This document shows, in pieces, positions 37,501-45,601 of a stretch of DNA of 64,000 nucleotides; position 1 is the first letter of the stretch, and each line of letters opens with the position of its first letter. This DNA comes from Rothia sp. P100. GTDB lineage: Bacteria > Actinomycetota > Actinomycetes > Actinomycetales > Micrococcaceae. The stretch is taken from the NCBI RefSeq assembly GCF_023712425.1, contig NZ_JAMAYG010000001.1:248001-312000 (forward strand). The letters are read 5' to 3'. A program made the translations under genes and the position numbers. The notes beneath the pieces were generated by a model. That model was not told the origin of the DNA. It made no database searches and worked only from the letters and a program-made list of their open reading frames with translations.

Positions 37501-38348
37501 CCCAGGGTAAGTACACCATCTACAACTCCTTCCTCTCGGAATACGGTGTGATGGGCTTCGAGTACGGCTACTCCGTTGAACGCCCCGACTCATTAGTGCT
37601 CTGGGAAGCTCAGTTCGGTGACTTTGCAAATGGTGCGCAGACCATCGTTGATGAGTTCATTTCATCGGCAGAGCAGAAATGGGCTCAGCGCTCATCCCTC
37701 GTGCTGCTCCTTCCCCACGGCTTTGAGGGCCAGGGCCCTGACCATTCATCTGCCCGTATGGAGCGTTATCTGCAGCTGTGCGCCGAGAACAACATGACGG
37801 TAGCTGTGCCATCCACCCCGGCGTCCTACTTCCACCTGTTGCGGCGCCAGGCACACTCACGCCCCCATAAGCCCCTCATTGTGATTACTCCTAAACAGCT
37901 TCTGCGTCTCAAAGCGGCGGCTTCCTCGGTGGAAGACTTCACTCAGGGCAGCTTCAAACCGGTCATCGAGGATCAAGCTAACCTGTCCCCCAACGAGGTA
38001 ACCAACCTGGTCTTCGTTTCGGGCCGCCTCTACTACGATCTTGAAGCAGAGCGGGCCAAGCGCAAGGACCAGAGCACCGCCCTGGTACGAGTAGAGCAGC
38101 TCTACCCGCTGCCGGTAGCAGAGATTAAAGAGCAGATTGCAAACTACCCCAACGCAGAGCTTGTGTGGGCTCAGGATGAGCCGGCCAACCAGGGTCAGTG
38201 GCCTTTCATGGCGCTGAACCTTATGCCTCTGGTGGATTATAAGATTCGTCTTATCTCGCGTCCTGCCGCGGCGTCCCCCGCTGCTGGTACCGGTAAGCGC
38301 CACCAGCGCGAGCTCGATAACCTCATTTCAGAGGTCTTTGACCGCTAA
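34596..38348 (+). CDS. kgd: Multifunctional 2-oxoglutarate dehydrogenase/decarboxylase (Kgd/SucA)
   Basis: This is a ThDP-dependent enzyme of the TCA cycle. In actinobacteria it fuses an E2-type succinyltransferase domain without lipoyl domain to the E1 2-oxoglutarate decarboxylase. The N-terminal helix reads EFAGNEWLVEELFEKFETD. The linker (about 45-125) is Ala/Lys/Pro-rich. The E2-like domain (about 126-375) ends with STYDHRVIQGAGSGEFL, whose His is catalytic. The E1 part (about 400-1250) has GMAHRGRLNVL, HGDAAFAGQGIVMETLQMS and YRRRGHNEADDPSMTQP. I start at GTG 34596 (PNQSERTVPEEF), as in relatives, giving 1250 residues. It is monocistronic, ended by a strong terminator. Confidence 0.93.
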   Translation: MPNQSERTVPEEFAGNEWLVEELFEKFETDRNSVDEKWWPLFDQWAGTGASSETDQKSTPIEQTPDTVSPGPETVAKVEKSGSAVLPAAQESKPATKQPVAKSTTAPSKETSQRPAKAPEAPEEDKVVTLRGPAKAVATNMDESLSVPTATTVRAIPAKLLIDNRTEINSYLTRTRGGKVSFTHIIGYAIIRALANFPSMNVSYGEDAKGKPAAIQHAHVNFGLAIDLPRPDGSRNLVVPNIKGAEKLSFSEFWNEYNDIVKRGRNGELSVEDFKGTTVSLTNPGGIGTVHSVPRLSKGQAAIIGAGALDYPAEYRGTSEKVIARNGVSKILTLTSTYDHRVIQGAGSGEFLKIVEHYLLGGDGFYDQIFQDLRIPFEPVRWARDNQVNPESEVSKVARIQQLIHAYRVRGHLVAQTNPIGYEMLSHPDLRLENYGLTLWDLDRHWPTGGFGENETLALRTILELLREAYTGTLGVEYMYIETPAERAWFQERLEHGYTKPSRDEQFRVLGTLNAAEAFETFLQTKYLGQKRFSLEGGESLIPLLDSVISEAADSGLNGVGIGMAHRGRLNVLTNIAGKSYAQIFREFEGQMDPRLTGGSGDVKYHLGTEGLFTSHNGNQTQVYLAANPSHLEAVNTVLEGIVRAKQDVLAEQGVGGYPVLPILVHGDAAFAGQGIVMETLQMSRLDGFTTGGTVHIVVNNQVGFTTTPREGRTATYSTDIARMVQAPVLHVNADDPEAVVRAGAIAFEYRQAFNKDVVIDLVCYRRRGHNEADDPSMTQPKMYQQIEQIPSTRKIYTEALVGRGDITKEEAERVLRDYQGRLEQIFTETHEAQSSSAPLVTADAAAVSNIERPAAQQNEDSVQVAGSTAISPEVLAQIGQAFGNVPEGFTVHKKLKKLLEQRIAMSTEGGINWGFGELAAFASLLLEGKNVRLTGQDVQRGTFVQRHSVLHDSVTDEEWNPLQNLSPTQGKYTIYNSFLSEYGVMGFEYGYSVERPDSLVLWEAQFGDFANGAQTIVDEFISSAEQKWAQRSSLVLLLPHGFEGQGPDHSSARMERYLQLCAENNMTVAVPSTPASYFHLLRRQAHSRPHKPLIVITPKQLLRLKAAASSVEDFTQGSFKPVIEDQANLSPNEVTNLVFVSGRLYYDLEAERAKRKDQSTALVRVEQLYPLPVAEIKEQIANYPNAELVWAQDEPANQGQWPFMALNLMPLVDYKIRLISRPAAASPAAGTGKRHQRELDNLISEVFDR

Positions 38349-38369
38349 AAGCTAGGCACTGAGGAAAAC

Positions 38370-38406
38370 GGGCGGCCAGCCTTTATGAGGTGGCCGCCCA
38401 TTTTCT
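38370..38406 (+). terminator. Terminator after kgd
   Basis: GGGCGGCCA (38370-38378) pairs with TGGCCGCCC (38391-38399) around a 12-base loop, followed by ATTTTCT. Confidence 0.85.
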
Positions 38407-38530
38407 GTCTCTTGTGCAGTGTTGAGTGATGTCACGGTGTGCACAGAGGCTGCAGGAGGGTTTAGACTGGGTTAGAACTGTACATATTCACAGCGGTGCC
38501 ACTAGGCGCCAACTGACCAGAAAGATATAC

Positions 38531-39130
38531 GTGGATCAGCGAAAAATTCGTCTTGTAGCCGTTGGCGATGATCTGCTCGCAGGCGTCGGGGATCCCCGCA
38601 CCCTCGGGTGGTTCGGTCGAGTCATGGCGCGCACCCCTCAGACCTCAGCTTCGATTGCTGCTTACAACCTGGCTGCTCCTGGTGAAGGTAGTGAGATGCT
38701 CAACAGCCGCTGGTTTGAAGAGGCATCTCGTCGTTTCGCGCAGGGTCATGAAAACCGTCTGGTCATTGCGCCTTCTAGCTATGACATTGATTTAGGCATG
38801 ACCAGTGCCCGCTCACGCCTCAATCTTGCCAACATGGTGGATATGGCGTCGCAGAATAACGTCAAGGTCCTTGTTGTGGGCCCGCCCCCCACTCTCGATA
38901 CTGAGCGTAACCGCAAAATTGCTGACCTCTCAGCCGCTTACGCGGATGTGGTGACCCGCCGTAACCACGTCTATGTTGATACGTTCAACCCGCTTCTGCA
39001 TCACGAACAGTGGCGTAACGATCTAGCCGCTAATGACGGGCGCCCTGGCCAGTCAGGCTACGGCCTCATCGCATGGCTGGTGTTGCACCGCGGCTGGTAC
39101 AACTGGTTGCAGATTTCAGAACCTGTTTAA
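38531..39130 (+). CDS. SGNH/GDSL-like protein lacking the catalytic residues
   Basis: This 199-residue protein has the fold and spacing of actinobacterial SGNH hydrolases: VAVGDDLLAGVGDPRTLGWFGRVMART at block I, NLAAPGEGSEML at block II, VIAPSSYDIDLG at block III and the block V region. Block I is GDD instead of GDS, so the nucleophilic serine is missing. Block V is DGRPGQSGYGLIAW without the DxxH histidine. It may be a non-catalytic binding protein. The GTG at 38531 gives a start close to block I and is preceded by AGAAAG; an upstream ATG at 38426 would add 35 unrelated residues. Confidence 0.7.
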   Translation: MDQRKIRLVAVGDDLLAGVGDPRTLGWFGRVMARTPQTSASIAAYNLAAPGEGSEMLNSRWFEEASRRFAQGHENRLVIAPSSYDIDLGMTSARSRLNLANMVDMASQNNVKVLVVGPPPTLDTERNRKIADLSAAYADVVTRRNHVYVDTFNPLLHHEQWRNDLAANDGRPGQSGYGLIAWLVLHRGWYNWLQISEPV

Positions 39131-39301
39131 ACACGAGAATCAGGCGCCCCTTTCACCGAGCTTACGTTCACAACCTGGCTCGTGAAAATGCAAAGCGTGC
39201 CGAGATATGCGAGAATAGGCAGAAGTGCCATTTAATGGTGCTACCGACCAATAGCTGCGCTACCCCGGTACTGCAGTTCCACCTTTATCAAGGAGGCTCA
39301 T

Positions 39302-39376
39302 ATGAGCAAGCGCGGTCGTAAGCGTAAGGATCGCCGTAAGGGCGGCGCGAACCACGGTAAGCGCCCCAATTCATAA
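39302..39376 (+). CDS. Ribosomal protein bL37 (24 residues)
   Basis: This tiny, strongly basic protein begins MSKRGRKRKDRRKGG and ends ANHGKRPNS. It matches bL37, first seen in mycobacterial ribosome structures on the large subunit and annotated elsewhere as an AURKAIP1/COX24-domain protein. A near-perfect AAGGAGG at 39290-39296 precedes the ATG, and a strong terminator follows directly after the stop. It is a separate transcription unit; the 170 bases upstream hold its promoter, which I could not place with confidence. Confidence 0.85.
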   Translation: MSKRGRKRKDRRKGGANHGKRPNS

Positions 39377-39382
39377 GGCAAT

Positions 39383-39416
39383 AAAAAGGGCCCTCACTTA
39401 GGTGAGGGCCCTTTTT
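39383..39416. terminator. Terminator after bL37, also serving rsrA
   Basis: AAAAAGGGCCCTCAC and GTGAGGGCCCTTTTT are perfect arms around TTAG. The A- and T-tracts on both sides suit the converging rsrA-like gene as well. Confidence 0.9.
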
Positions 39417-39440
39417 CATGGGTAGATTTACCTCGTGCGT

Positions 39441-39725
39441 CTAAGCGTTAGGGTGCTCGTGGTGACCTTCAGAGTGAAGCTCGTCTATGCGAGCTCGAAT
39501 TTTCGAGGTAAGGCTGGTGGGAGCTGTCTCTGTGCAGGTTCGGCGTATCGCTTGCCGGATAATGCACTCAAGATCATATTCTTTAGCGCAGTGGCTACAT
39601 TCGGCCAGGTGCGCTTGTAACTCTTCCAGATCCTGACAGCTGATGGGGTCATCAAGGTATTCGTAGATACTGGCGAGTCGTTCAGCGCAGGGATTGTCTG
39701 CGGTGCTGGGGAGGGTTTCATTCAT
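39441..39725 (-). CDS. rsrA: Redox-sensing anti-sigma factor (RsrA/RshA-like)
   Basis: This 94-residue zinc-binding anti-sigma factor holds a SigH/SigR-type sigma factor inactive until disulfide stress oxidises its cysteines. The ZAS signature HLAECSHC (HxxxCxxC) is at about residues 39-46, with a further cysteine near the N-terminus (NPCAERLASIYEYLDD), as in the RsrA family. GGAG lies upstream of the ATG. It is 26 bases downstream of its sigma factor gene, the standard arrangement. The C-terminal EGHHEHP stretch is His-rich. Confidence 0.85.
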   Translation of the reverse strand: MNETLPSTADNPCAERLASIYEYLDDPISCQDLEELQAHLAECSHCAKEYDLECIIRQAIRRTCTETAPTSLTSKIRARIDELHSEGHHEHPNA

Positions 39726-39751
39726 GCGAATCTCCTTTCCTTTTGTCTTTT

Positions 39752-40387
39752 TTATATACCCGTGATACCGCGGTCAGTAGCATAGTCGGACAACAAATCT
39801 CGCAGGAGCTTACGCCCCCGGTGAAGCCTGGACATCACCGTTCCGATAGGCGTGTCCATGATTTCTGAGATTTCCTTGTAGGAGAACCCTTCAACATCTG
39901 AGTAGTAGACCGCCATGCGGAAATCCTCTGGAATGGCTTGCAGAGCCTCTTTAATATTGGAGTCAGGTAGGTGTGACAGGGCCTCTGTCTCGGCTGATTC
40001 TAGCCCCTTGGAATCGTGTGCGCCCGCTTGAGCCAACTGCCAATCTTCTACAGTGTCAGTATTCGCTTGCTGCGGTTCACGTTGCCGCTTGCGGTAGACA
40101 TTGATGTAAGTATTCGTCAGAATACGGTAAAGCCAGGCTTTTAAGTTGGTTCCGGGCTTGTACTGGTGGAAGGCTGAAAAGGCTTTCATATAGGCCTCTT
40201 GCACCAGGTCTTCAGCGTCCGCGGGGTTACGGGCCATGCGCAGGGCTGCAGCGTAGAGTTGGTCTACGTACTGCAATGCTTCGCGCTCAAAACGTAGCTT
40301 TCGTTCAGCGTCGGTCTCCGGTGCGGCGCCGGAGGCACCTTCCGCAGCTTCAGGTTTACCTGCCACGGGTGAGGTTGTGGTGGTCAT
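39752..40387 (-). CDS. sigH: ECF sigma factor, SigH/SigR type
   Basis: This 211-residue sigma factor directs RNA polymerase to oxidative and heat stress genes (thioredoxin, mycothiol). After a variable N-terminus (about 1-30) it has region 2 ([53 protein letters not shown]) and region 4 ([31 protein letters not shown]). GGAGG lies before the ATG. The anti-sigma gene follows. The cluster with aroA, rsgA, whiB1 and pdtaS in the same window matches the M. tuberculosis Rv3219-Rv3228 neighbourhood, in dispersed form. Confidence 0.88.
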   Translation of the reverse strand: MTTTTSPVAGKPEAAEGASGAAPETDAERKLRFEREALQYVDQLYAAALRMARNPADAEDLVQEAYMKAFSAFHQYKPGTNLKAWLYRILTNTYINVYRKRQREPQQANTDTVEDWQLAQAGAHDSKGLESAETEALSHLPDSNIKEALQAIPEDFRMAVYYSDVEGFSYKEISEIMDTPIGTVMSRLHRGRKLLRDLLSDYATDRGITGI

Positions 40388-40465
40388 TGCCCTCCAATTG
40401 TCTTCTTTCGCTGATTTCTAACTCTACCGGTGATGACACTGTGGCACGAACGTCCTATAGGGTTC

Positions 40466-40492
40466 AAGGTACAGCGGTTAGCTTTTATTCCC
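40466..40492 (-). promoter_or_regulatory. Possible SigH-type promoter upstream of sigH
   Basis: GGGAAT (40487-40492) matches the -35 of SigH/SigR promoters. At the expected 18 bases the -10 is CTT instead of GTT. Autoregulation is usual for this sigma family, but the -10 mismatch makes the call weak. Confidence 0.25.
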
Positions 40493-40619
40493 AGGTACAG
40501 TTTTTCAGTAGATGTTGCGCAGAGCGCACCGTTGAGAAGTATTTATTATGTAAGCTTAGTGATAGGTAGAAACTGCCGATTCCCGCGCGAGGGAAAAGCA
40601 TTCTAATGAGGAGGAACTC

Positions 40620-41153
40620 ATGTCACTAGTACGCCGTTTGGCCCGCCCTATGTTGGCTTCAAGCTTTATTGTTTCAGGGGTGGAACGTTTGCGTGACCCA
40701 GATTCAACTAAGCACCTGTCCAAGGCAATCGGCCTAGCGAGCAAGGCTGCACCTCAGCTTCGTGGGCTAGAAGGCCAGGAGAAGCTAGTCGGTCAGGCTT
40801 TAGCAGGTTCACAGGTTGCAGCTGGCGCTCTATTTGCCCTCGGTAAGCTACCGCGTTTCTCATCGACTGTCCTGCTCGTTACTGGCGCAATCAATGCCTA
40901 CGTTGAGCATCAGGCTTCTGAGGCTCAGACAACAGAGCAGAAGTCAGCCCGCCGCCAGTCAACCGTCCGTAACGCATCGTTACTAGGTGCTGTAGCTATT
41001 GCTTCAGTAGACACCGATGGCAACCCCTCATTTGCCTGGCGTGCCAACAGGCTAGGTCAGCAGGTTGCTAAGAAATCATCGCAGCTGGCTGGTGACGTTA
41101 AGGACGCCAGCAACGATGCCCACAAGAAGGTTGAGAATCTCTTTGCCTCCTAG
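40620..41153 (+). CDS. DoxX family membrane protein
   Basis: This 177-residue protein has the DoxX fold: the N-terminal RRLARPMLASSFIVSGVERLRDPDS segment, then hydrophobic helices at about residues 58-78, 80-92 and 110-130, and a hydrophilic Lys/Ala-rich C-terminus that resembles an amphipathic coiled coil. DoxX proteins are small membrane proteins of poorly known function, some linked to thiol-oxidant or superoxide resistance. GGAGG precedes the ATG. It diverges from sigH over 230 bases, so SigH control is possible but not shown. Confidence 0.8.
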   Translation: MSLVRRLARPMLASSFIVSGVERLRDPDSTKHLSKAIGLASKAAPQLRGLEGQEKLVGQALAGSQVAAGALFALGKLPRFSSTVLLVTGAINAYVEHQASEAQTTEQKSARRQSTVRNASLLGAVAIASVDTDGNPSFAWRANRLGQQVAKKSSQLAGDVKDASNDAHKKVENLFAS

Positions 41154-41184
41154 AGCAAGTTTTTCTAGGCATTCATAGTTCGAG

Positions 41185-41214
41185 AAACCCCGCACCCTAT
41201 CGGTGCGGGGTTTT
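41185..41214 (+). terminator. Terminator after the DoxX gene
   Basis: AAACCCCGCACC and GGTGCGGGGTTTT form a perfect stem around a short CTATC loop, followed by T-rich sequence. Confidence 0.85.
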
Positions 41215-41253
41215 CGACTGTCTATCGAGGGACCCTAAAATGGTGAGTACACT

Positions 41254-42645
41254 GTGAAACAATGTAGAACGGAAGCAGGTATTGGCGTAGTGAGCGTGAA
41301 TAATTCAGCGATGGCATCTGGCGACTGGGGAGCACCAACTCTGAGTGGCGCCGCGGATGCCTCAGCTCTGGTGGAAATTCCCGGATCTAAGTCCCTCACC
41401 AACCGCTATCTGCTTCTAGCCGCTCTAGCGGAAACCCCTTCCCTGATTCACGCCCCCCTGCATTCTCGGGATTCACAGCTCATGGTTCAGGCTCTTACCC
41501 AGCTTGGTGCCAGATTCGAAGAGATTCCAACGAACTCCTCTTTTGGACCTGATCTTAGGGTTCATCCCATTGATTTTTCAGCTCCAGAACGTTCGGTTTC
41601 AATTGATGTGGGTCTGGCAGGAACCGTGATGCGGTTCGTTCCACCGGTTGCGGCGTTGCTTTCAGGCTCTTTTGCTTTCGACGGTGACCCCCATGCCCGT
41701 CAGCGTCCTATGGGTCCCGTTATCGATTCGCTTCGTGCCCTAGGCGCCCAGGTGGAAGATGCCGGTGTAGGTGCCCTCCCTTTTACGGTTATCAGTGATG
41801 GTTTGATTGTTGCTAGCGAGCTAGAAATCGATGCTTCCGCTTCATCTCAGTTCGCTTCTGCGGTCTTGCTCGCGGCCTGCCGTTTTGAAAACGGCCTGAC
41901 CCTTCGCCATATAGGCTCACCCATTCCTTCTATGCCGCATGTCGAGATGACTCTCGAGACCATGCGCCAGGTAGGTATTGACGTTTCTTACGATGGGCAG
42001 AACACCTGGCAGGTTGCAGCCGCACGGTTCCCTGGCTTTGAGGTGACGATAGAACCTGACCTTTCGAATGCTGGGCCCTTTCTGGCAGCTGCCGTAGTTA
42101 GCGGTAATACAGTTATCATCCCCCGCTGGCCGCTTGAAACAACTCAGGGCGGTAATCACTGGCTTGAGATTCTCCCGGCCTTTGGGGCCGCAGTATCCCT
42201 CGAGGGTGGAGAGCTAAGGGTGACCGGCCCTGCTGCGGGAGCCTCCTCCCAGTACCCCGGCCTGAACTGGGATTTATCAGAAGCCGGTGAATTAGCGCCG
42301 ACCGTTGCCGCTATCTGCGCCCTGGCCAGCACCCCCAGCGTCCTTTCGGGTATTGCCCACCTTCGAGGCCACGAGACAGATCGCCTAGCCGCTCTTACCC
42401 AAGAGATTAATAGGCTTGGCGGTCAGGCTCAAGAAACTGCTGACGGCATTCGAATTGAGGCACCGGTAGAACACGGTGATTTCTTCAGAACCTACGATGA
42501 CCACCGTATGGCGACCGCAGCAGCCATTATCGGGCTGCAGGTTCCCGACGTCGTGGTGGAAAATGTAGAGACCACAGCCAAGACGCTACCGGGGTTTACT
42601 CACTTATGGCAGAACATGCTGGACCAGTGGAAGGGGGCTCAGTAA
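41254..42645 (+). CDS. aroA: 3-phosphoshikimate 1-carboxyvinyltransferase (EPSP synthase)
   Basis: AroA joins shikimate-3-phosphate and phosphoenolpyruvate in aromatic amino acid synthesis. The protein has the two-lobed EPSPS pattern with EIPGSKSLTNRYLLLAALAE, the inner GLAGTVMRFVPPVAALL (LxNAGTxxR-like), DGDPHARQRPMGPVIDSL and the late TYDDHRMATAAAIIGL. The N-terminus is uncertain: GTG 41254 has a weak GGTGAG upstream, while GTG 41290 and ATG 41311 are alternatives. Its stop overlaps the start of rsgA (TAATG). aroA-rsgA is a conserved actinobacterial pair. Confidence 0.92.
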   Translation: MKQCRTEAGIGVVSVNNSAMASGDWGAPTLSGAADASALVEIPGSKSLTNRYLLLAALAETPSLIHAPLHSRDSQLMVQALTQLGARFEEIPTNSSFGPDLRVHPIDFSAPERSVSIDVGLAGTVMRFVPPVAALLSGSFAFDGDPHARQRPMGPVIDSLRALGAQVEDAGVGALPFTVISDGLIVASELEIDASASSQFASAVLLAACRFENGLTLRHIGSPIPSMPHVEMTLETMRQVGIDVSYDGQNTWQVAAARFPGFEVTIEPDLSNAGPFLAAAVVSGNTVIIPRWPLETTQGGNHWLEILPAFGAAVSLEGGELRVTGPAAGASSQYPGLNWDLSEAGELAPTVAAICALASTPSVLSGIAHLRGHETDRLAALTQEINRLGGQAQETADGIRIEAPVEHGDFFRTYDDHRMATAAAIIGLQVPDVVVENVETTAKTLPGFTHLWQNMLDQWKGAQ

Positions 42646-43733
42646 TGCGCCGGCACTGGGATGAAAGCGATGTCAAAATTCGCCCCAACAAAAAGGGCTC
42701 ACGCCCCCGCACTAAAGACCGACCAGCCTATAAAGAAGCCACCATCGGCAGAATTATCACCGTAGATCGGGGCCGTTACACCGCAGTGGTAGATGAAGGT
42801 ACCGCCCAGGAACGCTCAGTAACAGCGGTCAGAGCCAAAGAGCTACGCCGCTCCCCTATCGTGGCGGGAGACAAGGTTGGTCTCGTAGGAGATATCAGCG
42901 GCAAACCCGATACACTCGCCCGCCTCATCCGCATCGAAGAGCGCACTAACCTCCTTCGCCGAAGTGCCGACGATACTGATCCGGTCGAGCGTGTTGTCGT
43001 TGCCAACGCTGACTACTTGGTTATCGTAGTAGCCGCCGAAAATCCTGAGCCGCGCACAGGGTTCATCGACCGATCCCTGGTCGCAGCCTTTGATTCCGGT
43101 CTTAAGCCAATTCTCTGTATCACCAAAACTGATCTCAAGCACCCCCAATGGCTGCTAGATTACTACCGGAATGTCGATCTGACCATCCTGCTATCAAAGG
43201 CTGTGGACGGCAGGGCACCCAGTGAACAGGGTTCAGAGGGGCTCGATGTGTCTCTGGTTGAGCAGCTCCACACCATTTTGGACGGTTCAGTCTCGGTGCT
43301 TCTGGGCCACTCAGGTGTGGGTAAATCAACCCTTGTCAATGCACTGACTGGCGCTGAGCGAGCTACGGGGCACGTCAACGCTGTGACGGGTAGGGGGCGG
43401 CATACTTCCTCTTCAGCCCTGGCTTTGCAGCCCCGTGACAGCAAAGCTGGCACCTGGATTATCGATACTCCCGGGATCAGATCCTTCGGGCTGGCTCACG
43501 TTCCCGTAGAAAACCTAGTCGCAGCTTTTAGCGACCTAGCCCCCGGCGCGTTAGACTGCCCAAAGGGCTGTACCCACTCCCTTACCGCCCCCAACTGTGG
43601 CCTTCAAGCATACGTAGAGGCTGGGCAGGCGGGGGAAGCCGGTGCCGAACGCCTCGAGTCGCTTCGCAAACTACTACGGGTAGATGAGCAAGAAGGCGAT
43701 ACAGAAAAAGAACTTGGCAATTTAGAACATTAA
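42645..43733 (+). CDS. rsgA: Ribosome small subunit maturation GTPase RsgA
   Basis: RsgA is a circularly permuted GTPase acting late in 30S assembly. The 362-residue protein has an OB fold (about 30-110), the G4 ITKTDLK, then LGHSGVGKSTLVNAL (G1), DTPGIRSFGL (G3) and the C-terminal zinc knuckle CPKGCTHSLTAPNC. The N-terminal HWDESDVKIRPNKKGSRPRTKDRP extension is basic, as in other actinobacteria. The ATG at 42645 overlaps the aroA stop, and hisN follows 9 bases after its own stop. Confidence 0.92.
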   Translation: MRRHWDESDVKIRPNKKGSRPRTKDRPAYKEATIGRIITVDRGRYTAVVDEGTAQERSVTAVRAKELRRSPIVAGDKVGLVGDISGKPDTLARLIRIEERTNLLRRSADDTDPVERVVVANADYLVIVVAAENPEPRTGFIDRSLVAAFDSGLKPILCITKTDLKHPQWLLDYYRNVDLTILLSKAVDGRAPSEQGSEGLDVSLVEQLHTILDGSVSVLLGHSGVGKSTLVNALTGAERATGHVNAVTGRGRHTSSSALALQPRDSKAGTWIIDTPGIRSFGLAHVPVENLVAAFSDLAPGALDCPKGCTHSLTAPNCGLQAYVEAGQAGEAGAERLESLRKLLRVDEQEGDTEKELGNLEH

Positions 43734-43742
43734 CGAGCAACT

Positions 43743-44543
43743 ATGAATACAAATTACACCGATGACTTGCGCCTGGCGCACATTATGGCGGATACCGTTG
43801 ACCGGCTGACCCTGACTAAATTCAACGCCCACGATTTCACTGTGGAGACCAAGCCAGACCTCACCCCCGTTACAGACGCTGACCGTGAAGCCGAGCAGCT
43901 CATCCGCTCCCAGCTCTCACGGGTACGCACCCGTGATTCAGTGTTAGGCGAAGAATTTGGTTCCACCGGCACCTCCCCCCGTCAGTGGGTTATCGACCCC
44001 ATTGACGGAACCAAAAACTTTGTACGCGGCGTCCCGGTCTGGGCTACCCTCATTGCTCTGCTGGAGCACGGTAAACCGGTAGTAGGTGTGGTTTCAGCGC
44101 CGGCATTGCAACGACGTTGGTGGGCTGCAGAGGGCACGGGGGCCTACACCGGCCGCTCACTTGCCAAGGCAAAACGTATTAGCGTGTCAGCGGTTAACCG
44201 ACTGGAGGATTCTTCTTTTTCTTATTCATCGCTCAGCGGGTGGAAAGAACTGGGTCTGCGGGACAGCTTTATCGACCTTACCGATCAGGTGTGGAGGACC
44301 CGCGCCTACGGAGATTTCTGGTCCTACTGCATGGTCGCTGAAGGTTCTGTTGACTTCGCTGCTGAGCCAGAGCTCAACCTTCACGATATGGCTGCTCTTG
44401 TGCCCATTATTAAAGAGGCAGGCGGCAGTTTTACCTCTCTAGCAGGTGTAGAAGGGCCTCACGGTGGCAACGCACTGGCTTCCAACGGCAAACTTCACCA
44501 GGAGGTTCTGAACTATCTAGGGACTGAAAAAACCATGGGTTAA
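43743..44543 (+). CDS. hisN: Histidinol-phosphatase (inositol monophosphatase family)
   Basis: This Mg2+-dependent phosphatase of 266 residues has the IMPase motifs LGEEFG, the metal-binding [15 protein letters not shown] and the C-terminal [18 protein letters not shown] (WDxAA-like). Actinobacterial members next to aroA/rsgA are histidinol-phosphate phosphatases of histidine synthesis, though the motifs alone would also fit a general inositol phosphatase. It is the third gene of the aroA-rsgA-hisN unit and ends at a bidirectional terminator. Confidence 0.82.
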   Translation: MNTNYTDDLRLAHIMADTVDRLTLTKFNAHDFTVETKPDLTPVTDADREAEQLIRSQLSRVRTRDSVLGEEFGSTGTSPRQWVIDPIDGTKNFVRGVPVWATLIALLEHGKPVVGVVSAPALQRRWWAAEGTGAYTGRSLAKAKRISVSAVNRLEDSSFSYSSLSGWKELGLRDSFIDLTDQVWRTRAYGDFWSYCMVAEGSVDFAAEPELNLHDMAALVPIIKEAGGSFTSLAGVEGPHGGNALASNGKLHQEVLNYLGTEKTMG

Positions 44544-44544
44544 A

Positions 44545-44584
44545 AGAAAACTGCCGGGGTCATCAACCCCGGCAGTTTCTTTAT
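44545..44584. terminator. Bidirectional terminator after hisN
   Basis: AGAAAACTGCCGGGGT and ACCCCGGCAGTTTCTTT form the arms around a short loop. The opposing membrane-protein gene ends at 44584, so both transcripts can stop here. Confidence 0.85.
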
Positions 44585-45114
44585 TAAGCATTCTCAGCGA
44601 CGCATTCTGCGATTGCCTCTTCATTACCTGAATATAAGACTTCGCAGTTAGCTTGCTCGGCGACTCTCATGAACCAAGAGGTCACCAGTAGCATGCCAAT
44701 GGCTAAAGGTATACAAAGAGCTCCGGCGATGATACCGCCCCAGGCCATTCCGTTTGTTCTGCCGGTGAACTGTGTTCTTTGACTGGCTGACTTTTGCCGC
44801 AGGGCTACAATTCCAAGCACTAGGGCTGTGACTGCGGGAATCGTAGCCAGCAGTGCCAAGCCGCCAGCAAGCAAAACTGTCATATAGGCGGCAGCGGCGC
44901 ACATGATTGACATGAATGCGGTGAAGTAAGCGCGCCCGCGCTTATCGCGGGTTATTTGGCCGTAAGGTCGGCGGTAGGCTACTGGAACCCGGTAGGCTTC
45001 AGGCTCACCTGGGGTAGAAAGGTCATAGGGGGCAGCCTGTGGTGGCTCACGGTACGGCTGGACGCCGGACGCCCCAGCCATGGGGGCTCTTGGTGGCTGC
45101 TGAATCTGGGGCAC
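44584..45114 (-). CDS. Small membrane protein, DUF4190-like
   Basis: This 176-residue protein has a Pro/Tyr-rich cytoplasmic N-terminal half (about 1-60), then membrane segments at about residues 62-85, 88-105 and 122-147 with a hydrophilic loop between (LRQKSASQRTQFTGRTNGMAWGG), and a short tail with two cysteines (CEVLYSGNEEAIAECVAENA). DUF4190-type proteins have this layout, but their function is unknown. A paralogue with a similar tail lies on the other side of ssrA at 46188-46790. Confidence 0.6.
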   Translation of the reverse strand: MPQIQQPPRAPMAGASGVQPYREPPQAAPYDLSTPGEPEAYRVPVAYRRPYGQITRDKRGRAYFTAFMSIMCAAAAYMTVLLAGGLALLATIPAVTALVLGIVALRQKSASQRTQFTGRTNGMAWGGIIAGALCIPLAIGMLLVTSWFMRVAEQANCEVLYSGNEEAIAECVAENA

Positions 45115-45601
45115 GGCTTCCTGCTTTCCACTCTAATGTGTTCTCTAAGTCTCTATAGGTTAGATTATCAGTTCATCCAAGGACCAGAGGCCTTATGAGG
45201 AGTCCGGTTCGATTGCACCAGCGGCAAATAGGGCCCGTTTGGGCATGCCATAACCGGGGGTAGGGTTAGTGCTATTAGGGGGTCAGCGGTAAGAAAGCGT
45301 GCTTCACGGCTCGCCTAAAGAGTTCTCAGCGCTCTCAACGAAGAACCGGCAGTGACCAAGAGCAGATTTTTTTAATACGTTGCTGACCAAACTCATCAAA
45401 TCTACTTATCAAGTGCTTGCCTATCGAGATGTCTCTCTTCCCCCCCCCTGAGACGATTGATGAGAGCACTCGTAAAAACCATGGACGAGATCTTGAGCCT
45501 TAATAGGCGCCCTGGGGTTCAGGAAGCAAACGAGAGTGATAGCTAGACCAACCCCGGGTTTTCACTGTTCGAGGCTCTCTCAGCCTATCTGTGTCTTTTA
45601 G

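Noticed and set aside
45200-45225. GGTTCGATT resembling a tRNA T-loop or tmRNA 3' end
   Set aside because: The flanking bases do not form a T-stem or acceptor stem, and the match is only nine bases in the opposite orientation to ssrA.
45440-45448. Run of nine C as a possible phase-variable tract
   Set aside because: It lies in sequence without a gene or recognisable promoter, so a switching role cannot be supported.
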